A program made the position numbers and the translations under genes. Shown piece by piece: positions 56,095 to 64,000 of a stretch of DNA of 64,000 bases. This DNA comes from Ramlibacter sp. (GTDB taxonomy: Bacteria > Pseudomonadota > Gammaproteobacteria > Burkholderiales > Burkholderiaceae_C): NCBI GenBank assembly GCA_030695945.1, contig JAUYOG010000004.1, forward strand, positions 1 through 64,000. The letters run 5' to 3'. Position 1 is the first letter of the stretch, and each line of letters begins with the position of its first letter. Below the pieces are notes generated by a model. That model was not told the DNA's origin. It ran no database searches and saw only the letters and a list, made by a program, of their open reading frames with translations.

Positions 56095-56841
56095 TCAACC
56101 GTGCATGGTCAGGCCGCCGCTGACGCTCAGCACCTGGCCGGTGATGTAACGCGAGCGGTCGCTGGCGAAGAACAGGATCGCGTCGGCCACTTCCTCCGGT
56201 TTGCCGAGGCGGCGGAACGGGATGGCCTTGGTCAGCGCCTCCTTCACGCCGTCGGGCACGGCGGCCATCAGCGGCGTGTCGGTCGGCCCCGGGCAGACGC
56301 AGTTGACGTTGATCTGGTAGCGCGCCACCTCGCGCGCCAGCGACTTGGTGAAAGCGATCAGGCCGCCCTTGGCGCCCGAGTACACCGTCTCGCCCATGCT
56401 GCCGACGCGGCCGGCATCACTGGCGATGTTGACGATGCGGCCGCTCTTGCGCTCGATCATCGCCGGCAGCATCGCCTTGACCAGTTGCATCGGCCCGACG
56501 AAATTGAGCGCGATCACCTTGGCCCACAGCTCGGGCGAGCCTTCCCAGAACGGGTGGGTCTTGCCCCAGCCGGCGCCGTTGACGATCACGTCCGGCGCGC
56601 CGAACCGCTCCTGCACCCGGGCCGCGAAGCCGGCGATCGATTCCGGGTTCGTGAGGTCGACCGGCAGGTAGTCGGCGACGTGGCCGTCGGCGCGCAGCTC
56701 GGCCGCCGCCTTGGCGCCGTTGGCTTCGTCGATGTCGGCCAGCACCAGGCGGGCCCCGGCCCGGGCGAAGGCCGCGGCGGTGGCGCGCCCGATGCCCGAG
56801 GCCGCTCCGGTGATGATGGCGAGGCGGTTGTCGATGTGCAT
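56095..56841 (-). CDS. Short-chain dehydrogenase/reductase, BadH-like
   Basis: A 248-residue SDR with TGAASGIG nucleotide motif, Asp at the end of strand two (VLADID, favouring NAD), NGAGW, catalytic Ser in IASDAGRVGS and Tyr-Lys in YSGAKGG. Closest pattern: 2-hydroxycyclohexanecarboxyl-CoA dehydrogenase (BadH) and 3-oxoacyl reductases. Would oxidise a hydroxyacyl-CoA made by the hydratase in this cluster. Confidence 0.9.
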   Translation of the reverse strand: MHIDNRLAIITGAASGIGRATAAAFARAGARLVLADIDEANGAKAAAELRADGHVADYLPVDLTNPESIAGFAARVQERFGAPDVIVNGAGWGKTHPFWEGSPELWAKVIALNFVGPMQLVKAMLPAMIERKSGRIVNIASDAGRVGSMGETVYSGAKGGLIAFTKSLAREVARYQINVNCVCPGPTDTPLMAAVPDGVKEALTKAIPFRRLGKPEEVADAILFFASDRSRYITGQVLSVSGGLTMHG

Positions 56842-56874
56842 GCGATGCTCCTGGTGGAAGAAGTGGGGGTGCCT

Positions 56875-57660
56875 TCAGCGCGCGCCCTGCCGCAGGAACG
56901 CGGCGACGCGCTCGCGCGTCGTGGCCTGCTGGTACAGCTGGCGGGTGTGCGCGATCTCCTCGGCGAAGCCGTCGCGCGCCGGGTCGAGCGCCGCCGCGAT
57001 GCATTGCTTCGCTGCGCCCAGGGCCGAGCGCGGCAGCGCGGCGATCCGCTCGGCCAATGCCTGCGCCGCGTCCGGCAGGTCCGCCCGCGGCACCGCCCAC
57101 TGCACCAGGCCGAGTTGCGCGGCGGTGGCGCCGTCGACGGTTTCCGCGCCGAGGATCAACCGCCGTGCCGTCCCCGGCCCGGCCAGCCGAGTCAGGCGCT
57201 GGGTGCCGCCGGCCGCGGCCAGCAGGCCCAGCCCGGCTTCGGGCAACCCCAGCCGCGCTTCGTGGGCCGCCATGCGCAGGTCGCAGGCTAGGGCCAGCTC
57301 GAAGCCACCGCCCAGCGCGGCGCCGCCGATCTCCGCCAGCGTCACCGCCGGCGCCGCCTCCAGCCGCGCCGCGAGCCGCTGCAGGCGACCGACCAGCGCG
57401 AGCATCCGTTCCAGCCCGGCCGGCGTAGCAATGCTTTTTGCCATCAGGGCCAGGTCGGCGCCGGCGCAGAACACGCGATTCGCGCTGCGCAGGTGGATCA
57501 CCGTCACGCCGTCGTCGGCGCAGGCCGCGTCGACCGCGTTTTCCATCGCCAGGGCCAAGGTTTCGTCGAGCGCGTTGACCGGCGCGCGCGCCATCGTCAG
57601 CGTGAACACGCCGCCGCTTCGCGCCGTGCGCACCGGGGCTTCTGCCAGCACGGCGCTCAT
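56875..57660 (-). CDS. Enoyl-CoA hydratase/isomerase family protein (canonical residues)
   Basis: A 261-residue crotonase. NRVFCAGADLALM (oxyanion hole), then GGAALGGGFELALACDLRMA with the first catalytic Glu and LGLPEAGLGLLAAAGGTQRL with the second. Expected to hydrate an enoyl-CoA. Start ATG 57660 overlaps the stop of the rubrerythrin-CoA ligase (ATGA), so the two are coupled. Confidence 0.92.
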   Translation of the reverse strand: MSAVLAEAPVRTARSGGVFTLTMARAPVNALDETLALAMENAVDAACADDGVTVIHLRSANRVFCAGADLALMAKSIATPAGLERMLALVGRLQRLAARLEAAPAVTLAEIGGAALGGGFELALACDLRMAAHEARLGLPEAGLGLLAAAGGTQRLTRLAGPGTARRLILGAETVDGATAAQLGLVQWAVPRADLPDAAQALAERIAALPRSALGAAKQCIAAALDPARDGFAEEIAHTRQLYQQATTRERVAAFLRQGAR

Positions 57661-59792
57661 CGCGAATCCCCTCCGGCCATCCTCAGCATGTCCACCAGCC
57701 GTCGCCGCAGCAGCTTGCCGGTGGGGGTGCGCGGCAGGGCCTCGATCGCGTGCCAGCCGACGGGCCGCTGGTGGGGCGGGAGCGCGGCCGCGCGGTCGCG
57801 CAGGGCCTGCTCGACCTTCACGCGCTCGCCGGTGCGTGCGACATAGAACAGCGCAACCGAATCGACGCCGTCCTCGTCCGGCACGCACACCGACGCGGCC
57901 TCGAGCAGGCCGGGCGTGCCTGCCGCGAGTCGTTCCTCGAGTTCCACCAGGTTCACCCAGCGGCCCTTGATCTTGACCAGCGAGTCCTCGCGCCCGGCAA
58001 ATCGCCAGCCGCCCGACGGCGTGCGCAGGAACAGGTCGGCGGGGCAAAAGACGCCGCCCTGAAAACTCTGTGCCTGCGCCGCGGGGCGATCGAGATAGCC
58101 CAACGCGAGCGTGGATGTGCGGAAGCACAGCCGCGTCGGGATGCCATCGTCGGCGGCTTTCGCATCGAGCGGCTGCACCGTAACCCCCGGCGACACCTGC
58201 AGGCCATCGTCGTCGTCCCGCGCCGTGAGCACCAGGATCAGCGTTTCGGAAGCGCCGTAGCCGTCGAGCATGCCGATGCCCGTGGCCTCGCGCCAGGCCC
58301 TGCGCAGGCTCTCGGGCAGCGCCTCGCCGGCCGACACGCAGCGCGTCACGCCCGCGGCGGCGATCGCCGGCGCCAGGCCCGCGTGCAGCAGGCTGCGGTA
58401 GAGCGAGGGCACGCTGAGCAGCACCGTGGGGCGCATGCGTTCCACCGTCGCCGCCACCGAGGCGACGGTGGGCCATTGCGGATCGAGGATGACCGTGGCG
58501 CCGATCTTCAGGCCCGCGAACAGGCTGTTGGTCTGCGGATACGAGAAGAACAGCCGCGACGTCGCGAACAGGCGATCGCCGGCCGTGATGCCGACGCGCT
58601 CGCGCGACACGCGCTCGATCTCGCGCGCGAAGCCGTGCCGGTGCACCACCGCCTTGGGCTTGCCCGAAGTTCCCGACGAGTGGCACCAGAAGGCCGGCGT
58701 GTCCGCGTCGACGCCATGCGGCTCGATCGGCGAAGCGGCAGCCACGGCGTGGCGCCCCTCTTCCACGAGGATCACGCGGTCGCGCCAGCAGGCCGGCGTG
58801 TCCTCGGCCGCGGTGGCGACGATCACGTTGAAGCCGGCCTCGTCCAGGATGTAGTCCCATTCGGCCGCCGGGATCTGCGGGTTGACCGCCACCGCCACGC
58901 CGCCCGCCCAGATCGTGCCCAGGAAAGCCACCACCCAGTCGATGCCGTCGGGCAGCTTGATCGCCACGCGGTCCCCGGGCTTCAGGCCGCGTTGACGCCA
59001 GACCGCGGCGGCGCGCGCGACCCGGTCGCGCAGGTCGCCGTAACTCAGTTGCTGATCGCCGCAGACCAGCGCGATGCGCGCGGGATCGGCCGCGTCGAGC
59101 AGCAGCGCGGCGGCATTGAGCGGTGCCGCCGCCTGCGCCGGCGCCGCGGCCACGGGCAGCCCCTGGCCTTCACGCCACTGCCGGTATTGCGTCGACAGGA
59201 TCTCGGCGTGGGATCGCTCCTCGGCGGCGAGCTCAAGGTAGTGCAACTGGTCCGCCGACCCGGCCGCGGCCTGCGCCGCCCGCGCCTCGTAGAAAGCGGC
59301 GGCGCGGTTTTCAAGCGCGACGGCGATACGGAACAGGTTGCCGGGATCCTGCGGCTTGTTCTCCACGCCGGCAAAGAGGGCGGCCAATTCGACCCGGAAA
59401 TCCGTTGCCGGGGCCGGCAGGTCCGTCACATGGAAGCGGCGGCACAGCGCCTCCATGTGCTCGCCTTCCATCACCGCGAAGCGGCGGAACAGCGCGCGCA
59501 TCGTGTCGTCGGTGGCATCGACGGCCGCGCGCTGGTAGAAGGCGCGGCCCCCCAGCTCGATCTCGAACGCCGTGCGCACAGCCGTGAGCGCGGCGGCGTG
59601 CGAGCCCGGGTCGCTGCTGGCCTGGCCCAGTGCCAGCTCGCCGCCGCAGGCCGGGCACCGGCCATAGGGAAAGGCGAAGCCTTGGCTGGTCGCGCCGCAC
59701 TGCCGGCAATGCCACTCGCTGCGCGCGCCCGCGCAGCAGATCGTCTCCGGCTCGTGGGCGGCTCGCGGCTGTTGGCACTGAGGACACGGCAT
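57657..59792 (-). CDS. Zinc-ribbon/rubrerythrin-like domain fused to benzoate-type CoA ligase (copy 2)
   Basis: A 711-residue paralogue of the 48.7-50.9 kb protein with the same domain order. Zinc-ribbon Cys 3/6, 19/20, 29/32 and 46/49; di-iron ligands Glu77, E109-x-x-H112 and E192-x-x-H195; ligase from about residue 230 with CHSSGTSGKPKAVVH, YGASET and RTPTGKLLRR. All catalytic and metal ligands are kept in both copies, so the fusion is functional rather than decaying. It should activate an aromatic or alicyclic acid to its CoA ester; the ferritin-like part may consume peroxide or oxygen near oxygen-sensitive enzymes such as the reductase encoded next to it. Confidence 0.9.
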   Translation of the reverse strand: MPCPQCQQPRAAHEPETICCAGARSEWHCRQCGATSQGFAFPYGRCPACGGELALGQASSDPGSHAAALTAVRTAFEIELGGRAFYQRAAVDATDDTMRALFRRFAVMEGEHMEALCRRFHVTDLPAPATDFRVELAALFAGVENKPQDPGNLFRIAVALENRAAAFYEARAAQAAAGSADQLHYLELAAEERSHAEILSTQYRQWREGQGLPVAAAPAQAAAPLNAAALLLDAADPARIALVCGDQQLSYGDLRDRVARAAAVWRQRGLKPGDRVAIKLPDGIDWVVAFLGTIWAGGVAVAVNPQIPAAEWDYILDEAGFNVIVATAAEDTPACWRDRVILVEEGRHAVAAASPIEPHGVDADTPAFWCHSSGTSGKPKAVVHRHGFAREIERVSRERVGITAGDRLFATSRLFFSYPQTNSLFAGLKIGATVILDPQWPTVASVAATVERMRPTVLLSVPSLYRSLLHAGLAPAIAAAGVTRCVSAGEALPESLRRAWREATGIGMLDGYGASETLILVLTARDDDDGLQVSPGVTVQPLDAKAADDGIPTRLCFRTSTLALGYLDRPAAQAQSFQGGVFCPADLFLRTPSGGWRFAGREDSLVKIKGRWVNLVELEERLAAGTPGLLEAASVCVPDEDGVDSVALFYVARTGERVKVEQALRDRAAALPPHQRPVGWHAIEALPRTPTGKLLRRRLVDMLRMAGGDSR

Positions 59793-59831
59793 GGATGTCT
59801 CCTGGAGGAGCCGCTGGAGGGGCGCGGCGGA

Positions 59832-60812
59832 TCAGCCCACCGCCAACTCGCGCAGCAGCCGCTGCACCAGCGCGGTGGCAACCTGGCGGCGGTAGTTCGA
59901 GGGCGTGGCGGTGCTGCGCATCGGGCTCACCTGCTGCGCCACCAGCTTGCCGACGCGCGCGACGAGCGCGTCGTCGACCGGCAGCCCGGCCAGCTCGTGG
60001 GTGCCGGCCAGCAGCAAAGGGTGCGAGTTGGTGCCCGACAGGGCGATCGCGAGAGACGCGATGCGGCCGCCTTCCAGCGCCAGCGCCACCGCGACGGCGG
60101 CCAGCGGGAAGTCGATCGCCCCGCGAACCCGCGCCTTGCGGTAGCCGCACACGGCTCCCGCCCGAGGCGCGGGCAGGCGCACGCGTGACAGCAACTCATC
60201 GGGCGCCAGCGTGAGATGCGCGGCGCCGTCGTCGCGGTACAGCTGCGCCAGCGGCAGCCAGCGTTGGCCGCGCGCCGATTGCAGTTCGACCTGCGCGCCC
60301 AGCGCCAGCAGCACCGGCGCCAGGTCGCCGCTGAACGCGGCATGGCAGCGCTCGCCCGTCGGCGCCACATGGCAGACCGTGCCGCCACGCTTGAGGCAGT
60401 AGTCATTGCTGGCGCGCCACCACTCGCTCTGGTTGTAGAACACGCAGCGCGTGTCCTGGCACAGGTTGCCGCCCAGGGTGGCCGCGCTGCGATGCCCCGG
60501 TGCCGCGGCCGCCAGCGCCGCTTCCGCCAGCGCCGGCCAGCGCGCGGCGAGGGTGGCGTCGGCCGCGATGGCGGCCAGGGTCAGGCCGGCGCCCAGCGTC
60601 GCGCCGCCGTCGGTTTCGTCGTCGACGGCGTCGAAGCCGGCCAGCCCCGACAAGTCCAGCAGCATGCGCGGGCGCTCGAGCCCGCGCCGCAGATTGGGCA
60701 GCAGGTCGGTGCCGCCGGCGACCAGGCGCGCACCCGGTTCAGCCGCCAGCAAGGCGGCAGCCTCTGCCAGCGTGCCGGGCCGTTGCAGGGTGAATTCGGG
60801 CAGTGCGTGCAT
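59832..60812 (-). CDS. 4-hydroxybenzoyl-CoA reductase-type FAD/[4Fe-4S] subunit (HcrB-like)
   Basis: A 326-residue FAD subunit of the xanthine oxidase family: VAGGTDLLPN and TLGGNLCQD bind FAD. It contains the extra loop with Cys123, 139, 147 and 156 (TRCVFYNQSEWW...YCLK...VCHV...RCHA), which in Thauera HcrB holds an additional [4Fe-4S] cluster (there Cys122, 138, 146, 155). This loop is diagnostic for 4-hydroxybenzoyl-CoA reductases, which remove the ring hydroxyl reductively. Start ATG 60812 overlaps the large-subunit stop by one base. Confidence 0.92.
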   Translation of the reverse strand: MHALPEFTLQRPGTLAEAAALLAAEPGARLVAGGTDLLPNLRRGLERPRMLLDLSGLAGFDAVDDETDGGATLGAGLTLAAIAADATLAARWPALAEAALAAAAPGHRSAATLGGNLCQDTRCVFYNQSEWWRASNDYCLKRGGTVCHVAPTGERCHAAFSGDLAPVLLALGAQVELQSARGQRWLPLAQLYRDDGAAHLTLAPDELLSRVRLPAPRAGAVCGYRKARVRGAIDFPLAAVAVALALEGGRIASLAIALSGTNSHPLLLAGTHELAGLPVDDALVARVGKLVAQQVSPMRSTATPSNYRRQVATALVQRLLRELAVG

Positions 60813-63175
60813 CAGGCGGCCTCGCTCCGCGCTTGCTGCGCCTTTTTCAGCCGAAGCTGGCGGCGGCGCGCCAGCAGCGCGTCGAACACCCGGTCCGGCG
60901 TGACGGGCAGTTCGTTGATCCGCAGCCCGAGCGCGTCCGCGATCGCGTTGGTCAGCGCCGGCGGGAAGCCGTGCAGGCCGCCCTCGCTGCCTTCCTTTGC
61001 GCCGAAGGGGCCGAGCGGGTCCATGCTCTCGATCAGCGTCACGTCGATCGGCGGCGATTCGGCGATGGTCGGGATCCGGTAGTCCAGCATGTTGGCGCGC
61101 AGCGGCAGGCCCTCGTGGTACTGCGTCTCCTCCTGCAGCGCCTGGCCCATGCCCATCCAGACGGCGCCCTGCACCTGGCCTTCGACGGCCAGCGGGTTGA
61201 TCGCGCGGCCGCAATCGTGCGCGACCCACACCTTCTCGATGCGCACCGCGCCAGTGTCCTCGTCCACCTGCACTTCGACCACCTGGGCCGCGTAGCTGAA
61301 GCCCGCCGTGGAGCCGACCGCCGCGCCGCGGAACTTGCCACCCTGGGTTTCCGGTGGCGTGGACCAGGCGCCCTTGACGGTCAGCGTGCCCGATTCGGCC
61401 AGCGCCACCTGCACGCACTGCGCGAAGCTCAGCTGGCGCTCCGTGCCCACCACCCCGCAGCATTCGCCGGCCCAGTGGATCTCGTCCGGCGAGGCCTCCA
61501 GTCGTTTCGCCGCGGCCTCGACCAGGATGCGCTTGAGGTTCTCGGCGGCGCGCAGTGCCGCATTGCCCACCATGAACGACACGCGCGACGAGTAGGAGCC
61601 GTTGTCCTTGGGCGTGAGCGCGCTGTCGGCGGACACCACGCGGATGCGCGCCATCGGCAGCAGCAGCACTTCCGCCACCACCTGCGTCAGCAGCGTGTTC
61701 GATCCCTGCCCGATGTCCGATGCGCCGGTGAGCAGCGTGATGCCGCCGTCGAAATCCAGTTTGAGGTTCACCACCGCATGCGGCTCGCCGCTCCAGTGCA
61801 CCGGTTTGGCCGAACCGCTGACGTAGTGCGAGCAGGCCATGCCCAGCCCGCGCCCCGGCGGCAGCTTGCCGCGCCGCTCGTGCCAGCCCGACTTGCGCTC
61901 GACGGCATCGAGGCATTGCGGCAGGCCGTACGAATTGACCTGCAGGTCGTTGAGCGTTCGGTACGGCGCCTCGATCAGGTTGGCCCGGCGCAGCGCGAAC
62001 GGGTCCAGCCCGAGCTGCGGTGCCATCTCGTCGAGCAGCGACTCGACGGCGAAGCGGACGTTCACCGCGCCGTGGCCGCGCATCGCGCCGCAGGGCGGCA
62101 GGTTGGTGTACACGCGATAGCCGCGGTAGCGAACGGCACCGACCTTGTACAGCGCATGCAGCAGCGCGCCGGCATAGAGGATCGTGACGAGGCCGTAGCC
62201 GCCGTAGGCGCCGCCGCGCTGCACCACTTCCGCCTCCAGGGCGGTGATCTCGCCGCTGCGCTTCGCGCCGATCTTCAGGCGGATCTCGCTGTGCGGTCGG
62301 CCGCGATGCGTGAGGAACACCTCCTCGCGCGTCAGCTCCAGCCTCACCGCGCCGCCCGCCGCGCGTGCCAGGGCCGCGGTGATCATCTCGAAGTTGAGCG
62401 GCTCGACGCGATGCCCGAAGCCGCCCCCGACGAAGGGCTTGACGACACGCACCTGCGATCCGTCGATGCCCAACGTCTGCGCCAGCATCAGGTGCAGGTA
62501 ATACGGAACCTGCGTCACCGAGTGCACGGTGAGCCGCTCGCGCTCGGGCTCCCATTGCGCGAAGGTGGAATTCAGTTCGATCTGGCCGTGCGCCACTTCC
62601 GCGCACTCGTAACTGCGCTCGAGCACGAGGTCCGCGGCGGCGAAACCCGCGTCCACATCGCCGAAGTCCTGCTCGACCCGCCGCTCCAGGTTGCCCGGCT
62701 TGTCGGCGTGCAGCTGCACGGCGTCCTCCGCCCGCGCCTCGCCGGCGGTGAACAGCGCGGGCAGCTCGTCGAACTCGACCTCCACCGCGGCCAGCGCCGC
62801 GCGCGCCGCCGCCTCGGTCTCGGCGGCCACGGCGAACAGGGGTTCACCGCGGTAGCGCACCTTGCCGCGCGCCAGCGGCCACTCGTTCTGCGCGATCGGG
62901 ATCACGCCATAGGGCGCGGAGAAATCGTCGCCCGTGATCACCGCGCGCACGCCCGGCAGCGCCAGCGCCTTGCGCGCGTCGATCGAGCGGATGGTGGCAT
63001 GGGCGACGCGGCTGCGACCGATCAGGCCCACCAGCGCGTGGCCCAGCGGCAGATCGGCCGTGTAGCGCGCGCGCCCCGTCACTTTCTCGATCCCGTCCAC
63101 CAGCGGAGTGCGCTCGCCGATCGAGTGCGTCGGCGGCGCCGGGGCGCGGTCCAGGGCGTGGGGTTCGCGTTTCAT
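60812..63175 (-). CDS. 4-hydroxybenzoyl-CoA reductase-type molybdenum subunit (HcrA-like)
   Basis: A 787-residue molybdopterin subunit. PLVDGIEKVTGRARYTADL at the N-terminus, GGGFGHRVEPLNFEM in the cofactor region, LPPCGAMRGHGAVNVRFA, GASDIGQGSNT and the C-terminal GAKEGSEGG with the active-site Glu. Length near that of Thauera HcrA. Encodes the substrate site for reductive dehydroxylation; with HcrB and HcrC forms an (alpha beta gamma)2 enzyme. Start overlaps the small-subunit stop (ATGA). Confidence 0.92.
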   Translation of the reverse strand: MKREPHALDRAPAPPTHSIGERTPLVDGIEKVTGRARYTADLPLGHALVGLIGRSRVAHATIRSIDARKALALPGVRAVITGDDFSAPYGVIPIAQNEWPLARGKVRYRGEPLFAVAAETEAAARAALAAVEVEFDELPALFTAGEARAEDAVQLHADKPGNLERRVEQDFGDVDAGFAAADLVLERSYECAEVAHGQIELNSTFAQWEPERERLTVHSVTQVPYYLHLMLAQTLGIDGSQVRVVKPFVGGGFGHRVEPLNFEMITAALARAAGGAVRLELTREEVFLTHRGRPHSEIRLKIGAKRSGEITALEAEVVQRGGAYGGYGLVTILYAGALLHALYKVGAVRYRGYRVYTNLPPCGAMRGHGAVNVRFAVESLLDEMAPQLGLDPFALRRANLIEAPYRTLNDLQVNSYGLPQCLDAVERKSGWHERRGKLPPGRGLGMACSHYVSGSAKPVHWSGEPHAVVNLKLDFDGGITLLTGASDIGQGSNTLLTQVVAEVLLLPMARIRVVSADSALTPKDNGSYSSRVSFMVGNAALRAAENLKRILVEAAAKRLEASPDEIHWAGECCGVVGTERQLSFAQCVQVALAESGTLTVKGAWSTPPETQGGKFRGAAVGSTAGFSYAAQVVEVQVDEDTGAVRIEKVWVAHDCGRAINPLAVEGQVQGAVWMGMGQALQEETQYHEGLPLRANMLDYRIPTIAESPPIDVTLIESMDPLGPFGAKEGSEGGLHGFPPALTNAIADALGLRINELPVTPDRVFDALLARRRQLRLKKAQQARSEAA

Positions 63176-63636
63176 GGCGCGGCGGCGGCTTGCACCGACT
63201 CGATGATCTTGACGTAGCCCGTGCAGCGGCACAGGTTGCCGGCGAGCGCTTCGCGGATCTGCTCCTCCGTCGGCTGCGCCTCGCGGCGCAGCAGCGCCTC
63301 GGCGGCCATCACCATGCCCGGCGTGCAGAAGCCGCATTGCGTGCCCAGCTTCTCGTGGAAAGCCTGCTGCAGGCGGCTCATGCGGCCGGCCTGGGCCAGC
63401 GCCTCGATGGTCTCGACGCGTTTGCCCTGCACGCTGGCGGCCAGCGTGATGCACGACAGCCGCGGCTGGCCGTCGACCAGCACCGTGCAGGCGCCGCATT
63501 CGCCGCCGTCGCAGCCCTGCTTGGTGCCGGTGAGCGCGAGCTGGTCGCGCAGCACCTCCAGCAACAGCGCGCTGCCGGGCGCGGCCACTTCATGCAGCCG
63601 GCCGTTCACTTCCAGGCGCAATAGATGATTTGTCAT
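63172..63636 (-). CDS. 4-hydroxybenzoyl-CoA reductase-type [2Fe-2S] subunit (HcrC-like)
   Basis: A 154-residue iron-sulfur subunit: first cluster Cys42, 47, 50 and 62; second cluster Cys101, 104, 136 and 138 (CGFC, CRC). Standard for small subunits of the xanthine oxidase family. First of the three coupled reductase genes. A Comamonadaceae-type repeat lies just upstream. Confidence 0.93.
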   Translation of the reverse strand: MTNHLLRLEVNGRLHEVAAPGSALLLEVLRDQLALTGTKQGCDGGECGACTVLVDGQPRLSCITLAASVQGKRVETIEALAQAGRMSRLQQAFHEKLGTQCGFCTPGMVMAAEALLRREAQPTEEQIREALAGNLCRCTGYVKIIESVQAAAAP

Positions 63637-63651
63637 TTCTTCACCAGGGCG

Positions 63652-63724
63652 ACCGCGGAACCGGCTCCGCCGGGCCGCTGGTAGCGCCCCCTTGAGGGGG
63701 AGGCGCCGAAGGCGCTTCGGGGGT
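63652..63724. repeat. Comamonadaceae-type intergenic repeat, copy 2
   Basis: Same start and CCCCCTTGAGGGGG hairpin as the copy at 56011-56086; the second stem is GGCGCC-GAA-GGCGC here instead of GCGGCC-GCA-GGCCGC, a paired change that keeps the fold. It occupies nearly the whole gap between the phenylacetate-CoA ligase end and the small reductase subunit. Confidence 0.75.
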
Positions 63725-63727
63725 GTT

Positions 63728-64000
63728 TCATTGTTTCGGCCGCAGGTCGCGCACGCGCACGGCCTTGCCTTGCGAACGCGGGATCGACCCGACGGGCTGC
63801 ACCGTCACGTCGGTCGAGATGCCGATCATCGACTTGATGTGATGGGTGACGTCGCGCGCGATGGCATCGAACTGCTGCGTCGAGACGCCCGGCAGGGCTT
63901 CGACTTCCACGCGCACTTGGTCGAGGATGCCCTTGCGCTCGACCACCAGCTGGTAGTGCGGCGCGAGGTTGGGCCGAGTCAGCAGCACGGCCTCGATCTG
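63728..64000 (-). CDS. Phenylacetate-CoA ligase family, C-terminal part (cut by window edge)
   Basis: The final 90 or so residues of an adenylate-forming ligase: LLTRPNLAPHYQLVVERKG, VEVEALPGVS and the end SIPRSQGKAVRVRDLR, whose Lys is the catalytic lysine of PaaK-type ligases. The rest lies beyond the right edge. It is the third CoA ligase of this cluster and sits directly upstream of the reductase genes, so it may activate a hydroxylated aromatic acid such as 4-hydroxybenzoate. Confidence 0.85.
   Translation of the reverse strand, partial: QIEAVLLTRPNLAPHYQLVVERKGILDQVRVEVEALPGVSTQQFDAIARDVTHHIKSMIGISTDVTVQPVGSIPRSQGKAVRVRDLRPKQ

Noticed and set aside
59832..63636. Second xanthine dehydrogenase or CO dehydrogenase
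   Set aside because: The four-cysteine loop in the FAD subunit and the KEGSEGG motif of the large subunit fit 4-hydroxybenzoyl-CoA reductase instead.

Overview
The window is high-GC DNA with dense, strand-coherent operons. Bug/TctC and TRAP solute receptors, box- and bad-like aromatic genes, a Burkholderiales-type dcd and many short palindromic intergenic repeats suggest a betaproteobacterium, most likely Comamonadaceae (Ramlibacter/Variovorax-like). That placement is inference from gene content. I see no rRNA, tRNA, insertion sequence, CRISPR array or replication origin.

Layout. 1-8.6 kb: partial dcd; a purine block on the minus strand (BMP-type receptor, guanine deaminase, MFS porter); an intergenic stretch with two palindromic elements; a penicillin-acylase-family hydrolase; an adenine deaminase. 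8.6-14.3 kb: a divergent IclR regulator and a plus-strand operon (variant type II dehydroquinase, three-part TRAP transporter, QsuD-like quinate/shikimate dehydrogenase, unknown protein), probably for a quinate/shikimate-like acid. 14.4-24.6 kb: a small coiled-coil protein, a bidirectional terminator, a complete BMP-family ABC importer, a LysR regulator and xanthine dehydrogenase xdhAB. With guanine and adenine deaminases nearby, the first 25 kb reads as purine uptake and catabolism interrupted by the quinate-like block.

24.6-35 kb: a MmgE/PrpD protein with a Bug receptor; then the most unusual locus, a metacaspase gene with its own sigma70-like promoter followed after 12 bp by a 1616-residue protein joining two alpha/beta-hydrolase domains to a CHAT protease; then an L,D-transpeptidase-like protein and an OmpA-type barrel ending in a polyproline tail. 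35-41 kb: a complete dipeptide-type ABC importer whose permease and ATPase halves are separated by a pair of inverted hairpins with nearly identical cores but unrelated stems. 41-45 kb: MFS porter, thioesterase, methyltransferase and acetyltransferase on the plus strand.

45-64 kb, all minus strand and largely translationally coupled: part of a phenylacetate-CoA ligase, a 4-hydroxybenzoyl-CoA-reductase-type enzyme (three subunits with the diagnostic [4Fe-4S] loop), a CoA ligase fused to a zinc ribbon and rubrerythrin-like domain, two crotonases, an SDR, an acyl-CoA dehydrogenase, a TRAP transporter, a second rubrerythrin-CoA ligase, a stand-alone AMP-binding fragment, then DUF2249, an NnrS-like protein, hemerythrin (behind a perfect FNR/Dnr-like box) and a tandem acetyltransferase. 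The pattern suggests uptake and CoA-dependent breakdown of an aromatic or alicyclic acid under low oxygen or nitrate respiration, with oxygen/NO-handling proteins built into the same transcription unit.
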